A DNA stretch of 25,775 nucleotides from an uncultured Corynebacterium sp. (GTDB taxonomy: Bacteria; Actinomycetota; Actinomycetes; Mycobacteriales; Mycobacteriaceae). The notes under the pieces are model-generated. The model was not told where the DNA came from. It saw only the letters and a program-made list of their open reading frames with translations, and searched no databases. The stretch covers positions 1 through 25,775 of the forward strand of contig NZ_CAMIBP010000032.1 of NCBI RefSeq assembly GCF_946223165.1, given 5' to 3'. A program made the translations under genes and the position numbers. Below are positions 21,297-25,775 of this stretch, one piece after another (position 1 is the first letter of the stretch; each line of letters begins with the position of its first letter).

Positions 21297-21889
21297 TGCC
21301 GGGCAAGTACGTACTCGTCTGGGACGCCCCCAACATGGACATGGGGCTCGGCGCCATCCTCGGCGGCCGCCCCACCGCCGCCCACCGCCCGCGCTTCGAC
21401 GCCATCGGACGCTGGGTCGTTGATCGCGCGCTCGAGCGCGATGCCGCCCCCGAAGCCTCCGTCTTCACCAACGTCACTCCCGGCGGCGCGGAATCCATCC
21501 GCGGCTGGGTCGAGGCCATCCGCAACGTCGGCTTCGGCGTCTTCGCCAAGCCGAAACTCACCGAGGACTCCGACGTCGATCCGGACATGCTCGACTACCT
21601 CGAGGCCAACCGCGAACAGCTCGCCGGCGTCGCCGTCGCCAGCGCCGACGGCCAGAACTTCCAACAGCTGCTCGAGGAACTCATCGACGACAACGTGCCC
21701 GTCACCGTCCTCGGCTTCCACGAGCACGCCGCCTGGGCGGTCACCCACCCGGACATCGAGTTCGTCGACCTCGAGGATATCGAGGGTGTCTTCCGCGAGC
21801 CGCTCCCCCGCATCGACCTGGACAACCTGCCCGACGAAGGCGCGTGGCTGCAGCCATTCCGCTCGCTCACCGCGCTCATCAAGGAGTAA
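21296..21889 (+). CDS. NYN-domain (PIN-like RNase fold) protein, Rv0207c-like
   Basis: A 197-aa soluble protein. It opens with KYVLVWDAPNMDMGLG, a strand plus an Asp/Asn pair as in NYN-domain proteins, and has acidic residues in TEDSDVDPDML, VASADGQNFQQLLEEL and EFVDLEDIEGVF that could complete a metal site. NYN domains resemble PIN and FLAP nucleases, so RNA cleavage is possible but unproven here. The start at ATG 21296 overlaps the trmB stop by one base (TAATG), so coupling is certain in layout; a longer frame beginning at 21188 runs through trmB out of frame and is rejected. mmpL3 starts 3 bp after the stop. No function is known to me for the mycobacterial homologue. Confidence 0.87.
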   Translation: MPGKYVLVWDAPNMDMGLGAILGGRPTAAHRPRFDAIGRWVVDRALERDAAPEASVFTNVTPGGAESIRGWVEAIRNVGFGVFAKPKLTEDSDVDPDMLDYLEANREQLAGVAVASADGQNFQQLLEELIDDNVPVTVLGFHEHAAWAVTHPDIEFVDLEDIEGVFREPLPRIDLDNLPDEGAWLQPFRSLTALIKE

Positions 21890-21892
21890 CCC

Positions 21893-24349
21893 GTGTTCCA
21901 CAAGTGGGGAGACTTCTCCTACCGCCACCGGCGCGTCGTCCCTCTCGTGGTCGTGCTGGCCATCCTGGTGCTCTACGGTCTCTTCGGCCTCAAGCTCGGG
22001 GATCGCCTAAGCCAGGAAGGCTGGGACGATCCCAACTCGGCGTCCACCGCCGCCAGCACCCTGGAGCTGGAGACCTTCGGCCGCGACAACGACGGCGACG
22101 TCATCATCCTCGTGCCCGATCCGGACAACAACTTCAACCAGGCCGCCGACTACCTCCGCGGCCTGCAGACCGCGTACCCCGACCAGATCGACCACGTCTC
22201 CAGCTACTTCGACAAGCGCAACCCCAACTTCCTCAGCCAGGACGGCAGCACCGCGTTCGCCGCCATCGGTCTCAAGGGCGACGACGAGCAGACGCTCAAG
22301 GACTACCGCACCATCGAGGACGCCCTCTACGCCACCGACCTGCCCATCCAGGTGGCCGGCGCCACCGCCGTGGCCGACGCCCTCGACGACGGAATGACCA
22401 ACGACATCGCCCGCGCCGAGAAGGCCGCCCTACCGCTCGTCGGCCTGCTACTGCTCGTCGTCTTCGGCTCCGTGACCGCGGCCCTCATGCCGCTCGTCGT
22501 CGGCGGTCTGTCCATCCTCGGCTCGCTCGGTATCCTCTCCGTGCTGGCCGGATTCCTCCAAGTCAACACCTTCGCCCAGGCCGTCGTCACGCTGCTGGGA
22601 CTCGGCCTGGCCATCGACTACGGCCTGTTCATGGTCTCCCGCTTCCGCGAGGAACTCGATCGCGGCCGCGACACCCGCGACGCCGTGGCCGTCACCACCG
22701 CCACCGCCGGCCAGACCGTGGTCTTCTCCGCGCTCTCCGTGGCCGTCGCGCTCTCCGGGCTGTTCTTGTTCCCGCAGGCATTCCTCAAGTCCGTGGCCTA
22801 CGGCGCCATCTCCGCCGTCGGCCTGGCCGCATTGCTGTCCGTCACCGTGCTCCCGGCGCTCTTTGGCCTGCTGGGCAAGCGCATCGACTTCCTCACGCTG
22901 CGCCGCACCAAGCGCACCGCGCGCACCGTCAAGGACACCTGGTGGTACACACTGCCGCGCTGGACCATGCGGCACGCCAAGCTCATGACCGTGGCCATCG
23001 CCGGCCTCATGGTGGCGCTCACGCTGCCCATCCTCTCCATTACCTTCGGCGGCATCAACGAGACCTACCTCCCGCCGGACCAGCCCACCCGCGTGGCGCA
23101 GGACCAGTTCAACGAACAATTCCCGGCCTTCCGCACTGAGCCCGTCAAGCTCGTCGTTGAAGGCGCCACCAATCAGCAGCTTGCCGAAGTCTACCTGCAG
23201 GTCCGCGGCATCCAGGGCCTCACCGAGCCCATGAGCCCGGCCACCCCGACGAAGGACGGCACCACCGTCCTCGCCGCCGGCATTCAGGATCGTGCGGATT
23301 ACGCCCGCCTCGTCCACGAGCTCGAGGCGGTCGAGGCCCCCGAAGGCGTCAACCTCTACGTCGGCGGCACCCCCGCTATGGAGGTCGAATCCCTCGATGC
23401 CCTCTTCCACAAGCTGCCGTGGATGTTCCTCTACATGCTCGTGGCCACCTTCATCCTCATGGCTCTCGTCTTCGGCTCGCTCATCCTGCCGGCCAAGGCC
23501 ATCATCATGACGCTACTCACCGCCGGCGCCACCCTGGGCATCCTCACCGCCATGTTCGTCCTCGGCGCCGGAGCCGGCCTGCTCAACTTCACCCCGGGCC
23601 CGCTCATGTCCCCGGTGCTCGTGCTCATCATCGCCATCATCTATGGCCTATCCACGGACTACGAGGTCTTCCTCGTCTCCCGCATGGTCGAGGCCCGCCG
23701 CGAGGGCAAGTCCACCGACGAGTCCATCGCCGAGGGCACCGCCCACACCGGCGGCATCATCACGGCCGCGGCGCTCATCATGATCGTCGTCGCCGGCGCC
23801 TTCGGCTTCTCCGACATCGTCATGATGAAGTACATCGCCTTCGGCATGATCTTCGCGCTCGCGCTCGATGCCACCATCGTCCGCATGCTCCTCGTCCCCG
23901 CCGTCATGCACCTGCTGCGCGAGGATAACTGGTGGGCGCCGGGCTTCGTCCGCCGCGCCGCGGCACAGCTTTCCGATGTCGCCCCCGCGACCGCCGCGGC
24001 TACAGCGGTTGCCGCGGAACCCGAAGCAGCGCCGGAGCCCGAGCCGGAGATGCCGTTGTTCGCAGGATTTACCGAGGGCGAACTCACGGTCCTCGACGTC
24101 CTCGAGCCCACAGAGGACGCAGCGGCTTCCGAGGCCACCGAGGCCACCACGGCCACCACGGCCACCACGGTCACTGCCCCAGACACCGACGCCTTAGACG
24201 CTGGAGGCACCGACGCCTACGGAGCCGACGGTGCTGAGGAGGCGGCATCGGCAAGCACACGTGGCGGACGCACCACGGACAACGACGACTCCCTCGTGCC
24301 CTTCGACGAACTCATCAAGCGTCTACACGAGAGGCAGAATGAAGAATAG
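21893..24349 (+). CDS. mmpL3: Trehalose monomycolate transporter MmpL3/CmpL1
   Basis: An RND-family proton-driven transporter that moves TMM across the inner membrane. It has 818 aa with twelve helices: helix 1 (about 17-34), first periplasmic domain (about 38-175), helices 2-6, a second periplasmic domain (about 395-500) and helices 7-12. The proton-relay Asp-Tyr pairs are both present: D242-Y243 in GLAIDYGLFMVSRFREE and D589-Y590 in LSTDYEVFLVSRMVEARR. A cytoplasmic tail of about 135 residues is rich in Ala, Glu and Thr, with tandem repeats, and ends VPFDELIKRLHERQNEE. GTG 21893 has AAGGAG 8 nt upstream inside the NYN gene. The last 11 bp overlap the next gene. Co-location with TmaT- and MtrP-like genes supports the TMM substrate. 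Confidence 0.95.
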   Translation: MFHKWGDFSYRHRRVVPLVVVLAILVLYGLFGLKLGDRLSQEGWDDPNSASTAASTLELETFGRDNDGDVIILVPDPDNNFNQAADYLRGLQTAYPDQIDHVSSYFDKRNPNFLSQDGSTAFAAIGLKGDDEQTLKDYRTIEDALYATDLPIQVAGATAVADALDDGMTNDIARAEKAALPLVGLLLLVVFGSVTAALMPLVVGGLSILGSLGILSVLAGFLQVNTFAQAVVTLLGLGLAIDYGLFMVSRFREELDRGRDTRDAVAVTTATAGQTVVFSALSVAVALSGLFLFPQAFLKSVAYGAISAVGLAALLSVTVLPALFGLLGKRIDFLTLRRTKRTARTVKDTWWYTLPRWTMRHAKLMTVAIAGLMVALTLPILSITFGGINETYLPPDQPTRVAQDQFNEQFPAFRTEPVKLVVEGATNQQLAEVYLQVRGIQGLTEPMSPATPTKDGTTVLAAGIQDRADYARLVHELEAVEAPEGVNLYVGGTPAMEVESLDALFHKLPWMFLYMLVATFILMALVFGSLILPAKAIIMTLLTAGATLGILTAMFVLGAGAGLLNFTPGPLMSPVLVLIIAIIYGLSTDYEVFLVSRMVEARREGKSTDESIAEGTAHTGGIITAAALIMIVVAGAFGFSDIVMMKYIAFGMIFALALDATIVRMLLVPAVMHLLREDNWWAPGFVRRAAAQLSDVAPATAAATAVAAEPEAAPEPEPEMPLFAGFTEGELTVLDVLEPTEDAAASEATEATTATTATTVTAPDTDALDAGGTDAYGADGAEEAASASTRGGRTTDNDDSLVPFDELIKRLHERQNEE
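24131..24175 (+). repeat. Five 9-bp tandem repeats in the mmpL3 tail
   Basis: Two units of GAGGCCACC, two of ACGGCCACC and one of ACGGTCACT lie end to end, encoding EAT-EAT-TAT-TAT-TVT at residues 747-761. Each unit is three codons, so copy-number change would lengthen or shorten the cytoplasmic tail without a frameshift. Confidence 0.8.
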
Positions 24350-25346
24350 CTGGCTAACCTGGGCAATCTCCCTCGGCGTGCTCGCCGTCCTCGGCTGGTT
24401 CTTCCGCGACCAATTGGACTTCATCAGCGAGGGTCTCAACAGCCTGCACGAGGCGCAACCGCTGCCCGCCACGCTGGTGGTGGTCTTCGCGCTGGGCTCC
24501 ATCGCCGCCATGGCCGAGGTCATGCGCCTGCTCATCCGCGCCGGCCGCATCACCGTCCCCTGGCACGAGACCTACGCCATCACGCTGGCCTCCAATGCCT
24601 GGTCCACCACCCTGCCCGCCGGACCCGCCTTTTCCGCCGCACTGACCTACAAGGTACAGCGCGGCTGGGGAGCATCCGTGGCGCTGTGCGGCTACTTCTT
24701 CTTCCTCTCGTCAATCCTGTCGTCGATGTTCCTCGCGATCATCGGCGTGGCCGGCGTCTTCTTCCTCAACGCCGACCTCGCGCTCGGCTCCCTCATCACG
24801 ACCATCACACTCATGGTCGCCGCGGCGGCGGGCATCTTCTGGATTACCAAGCACCCGGACACCCTCCAGCGGTGGCTCTCCCGGATCAAGGACAAACGAA
24901 TCCGCGGCGTCCTCGACGAAATCGACCACCTGCGCGACATCCACCTCAGCCGCGGGGCGTTCGCCGCCGTCGCGGGCTTTTCCCTGTCCCACCGGCTCCT
25001 CGACATGCTTACGCTGTGGGCCAGCGTCTGGGCCGTCACCGGCGAGCTCCCCTGGTTGCGATCCGGCGAGAACGCCACGACGATGGCCGGCGTCGCCCTC
25101 GCCTTCCTAGCCGCCAAGCTGGCGGGCACCGCACAGATCACCCCCGGCGGACTCGGCACCGTGGAGGCCGCCCTCATCGCCCCGCTCGTGGCCACCGGCA
25201 TGACCGCCGCCGATGCCACCTCCGCCGCCATCATCTACCGCCTGATTTCCTTTGCCCTCGTCACTATCATTGGATGGGTAATCTATCTCCTGCACTACGC
25301 GCGTCACGGGCTCGACTATCAGGCCCTGCAACGGAAGGACTCCTAA
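24339..25346 (+). CDS. Flippase-like (LPG synthase transmembrane/UPF0104) protein
   Basis: A 335-aa polytopic protein with about eight helices. The motifs NAWSTTLPAGPAFSA and LAGTAQITPGGLGTVEAALI correspond to the two conserved Pro/Gly loops of the lysylphosphatidylglycerol synthase membrane domain (YbhN/UPF0104 group). The soluble aminoacyl-transferase domain of MprF is absent, so this is a stand-alone membrane part, which in MprF flips lipids. ATG 24339 overlaps the mmpL3 end by 11 bp and has AGAGG upstream; the frame further upstream is the mmpL3 tail out of frame. Translational coupling to MmpL3 hints at an envelope-lipid role. Its place is like that of mycobacterial Rv0204c, but I am not sure the two are homologous. 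Confidence 0.82.
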   Translation: MKNSWLTWAISLGVLAVLGWFFRDQLDFISEGLNSLHEAQPLPATLVVVFALGSIAAMAEVMRLLIRAGRITVPWHETYAITLASNAWSTTLPAGPAFSAALTYKVQRGWGASVALCGYFFFLSSILSSMFLAIIGVAGVFFLNADLALGSLITTITLMVAAAAGIFWITKHPDTLQRWLSRIKDKRIRGVLDEIDHLRDIHLSRGAFAAVAGFSLSHRLLDMLTLWASVWAVTGELPWLRSGENATTMAGVALAFLAAKLAGTAQITPGGLGTVEAALIAPLVATGMTAADATSAAIIYRLISFALVTIIGWVIYLLHYARHGLDYQALQRKDS

Positions 25347-25347
25347 C

Positions 25348-25710
25348 GTGAGACTTGGTCCTCTCTTCGACATCATCGCCCTCATCTTCTTCGCGATTTT
25401 TGCCCGCGCCGCACACCCGCCGTTCACGTTCCTCGGCATGCTCGACGCCTTCTGGCCGTGGGCCGTCGGCGCGCTTATCGGCTGGGTCATCGTCTCCTTT
25501 GTCCACCCGCGCAACCTCTACAGCGAGGGCGCCATCGTCTGGCCGTCCGCCATCATCCTGGGCATCCTGTTCTGGCGCCTGGCCAACGGACGTTTCCCGC
25601 ACTACTCGATGATCATCGTCACCATCATCGTGTCACTGCTGCTCATGTTCGGCTGGCGCGTCGTGGTCATGCGCCGCAACGCCAAGGCCGCCCGCACCGC
25701 CCGCAACTAG
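25348..25710 (+). CDS. DUF3054 membrane protein
   Basis: A 120-aa protein with four hydrophobic helices and a basic C-terminal tail (RRNAKAARTARN). The sequence FDIIALIFFAIFARAAH at the start and NLYSEGAIVWPS with GRFPHYS later fit DUF3054, a small family found widely in actinobacteria, with no known function. GTG 25348 comes one base after the previous stop; GAAGGA lies about 10 nt upstream inside the previous gene. It is the last gene of the trmB-NYN-mmpL3-flippase-like run. No clear hairpin terminator follows, although GGGTTTTT appears just after the stop. Confidence 0.82.
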   Translation: MRLGPLFDIIALIFFAIFARAAHPPFTFLGMLDAFWPWAVGALIGWVIVSFVHPRNLYSEGAIVWPSAIILGILFWRLANGRFPHYSMIIVTIIVSLLLMFGWRVVVMRRNAKAARTARN

Positions 25711-25750
25711 GGTTTTTCCTGCTCAAGTAGCGGGGTGTCCGTGCCTCGTT

Positions 25751-25775
25751 TAAGCTGCGGGGCATGGAACTCGGG
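25751..25775 (+). promoter_or_regulatory. Promoter and first codons of the next, leaderless gene
   Basis: TAAGCT (25751-25756) is followed after 7 nt by ATG at 25764, and the window ends four codons in (MELG). The spacing repeats that seen at other leaderless starts here. Too little is visible to name the product. Confidence 0.4.

Noticed and set aside
1..25775. CRISPR arrays, tRNA or rRNA genes, insertion sequences, prophage or toxin-antitoxin genes
   Set aside because: None could be recognised by reading; the repeats found are short and few, and no transposase or integrase motif is present.

Overview
The window looks like a chromosomal segment from a GC-rich Corynebacterium. The main reason is a run of genes for mycolate and arabinogalactan biogenesis, found only in mycolic-acid bacteria: an AftD-type arabinofuranosyltransferase, a TmaT-like acyltransferase, a DUF3068 protein, an MtrP-like methyltransferase and MmpL3/CmpL1. 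A corynebacterial Spa-type pilus locus and many leaderless-looking starts fit this. I do not name a species. There are no tRNA, rRNA, CRISPR or IS features that I can support.

Bases 1-2892 hold a minus-strand pilus operon, read right to left: major LPMTG pilin, class C sortase, then the first 96 codons of a second secreted protein that runs off the window edge. Its GC content is visibly lower than the rest, and hairpins lie between pilin and sortase. About 650 bases without a gene (2893-3542) follow, with an 18-bp perfect palindrome. Bases 3543-5803 carry a divergent ABC exporter/MarR regulator pair around a palindromic operator candidate. A large nested inverted repeat separates marR from the next minus-strand genes, a VanW-domain membrane protein and a GH3 lipoprotein (LpqI/NagZ-like).

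From the GH3 gene to about 24.3 kb, gene order and relative orientation match, with the mycobacterial numbering inverted, the M. tuberculosis Rv0237-Rv0206c block as I remember it: lpqI, Rv0236A (DUF2613), aftD, Rv0228 (tmaT), Rv0227c (DUF3068), Rv0226c, Rv0225 (glycosyltransferase), Rv0224c (mtrP), pckA, trmB, Rv0207c and mmpL3. An UspA gene is inserted here. Together these genes build and export envelope glycolipids: AftD extends arabinan, DUF3068 is needed for lipomannan maturation, TmaT and MtrP support trehalose monomycolate (TMM) transport, and MmpL3 flips TMM. The gluconeogenic gene pckG is embedded among them. Two small membrane-protein genes follow mmpL3, and the first four codons of another gene may begin at 25764.

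The layout is very compact. There are two antisense 3' overlaps (106 and 50 bp), several start/stop overlaps, a pckG terminator lying over the mtrP stop codon, and divergent gaps in which a near-symmetrical TANNNTA heptamer could serve as the -10 element in both directions.
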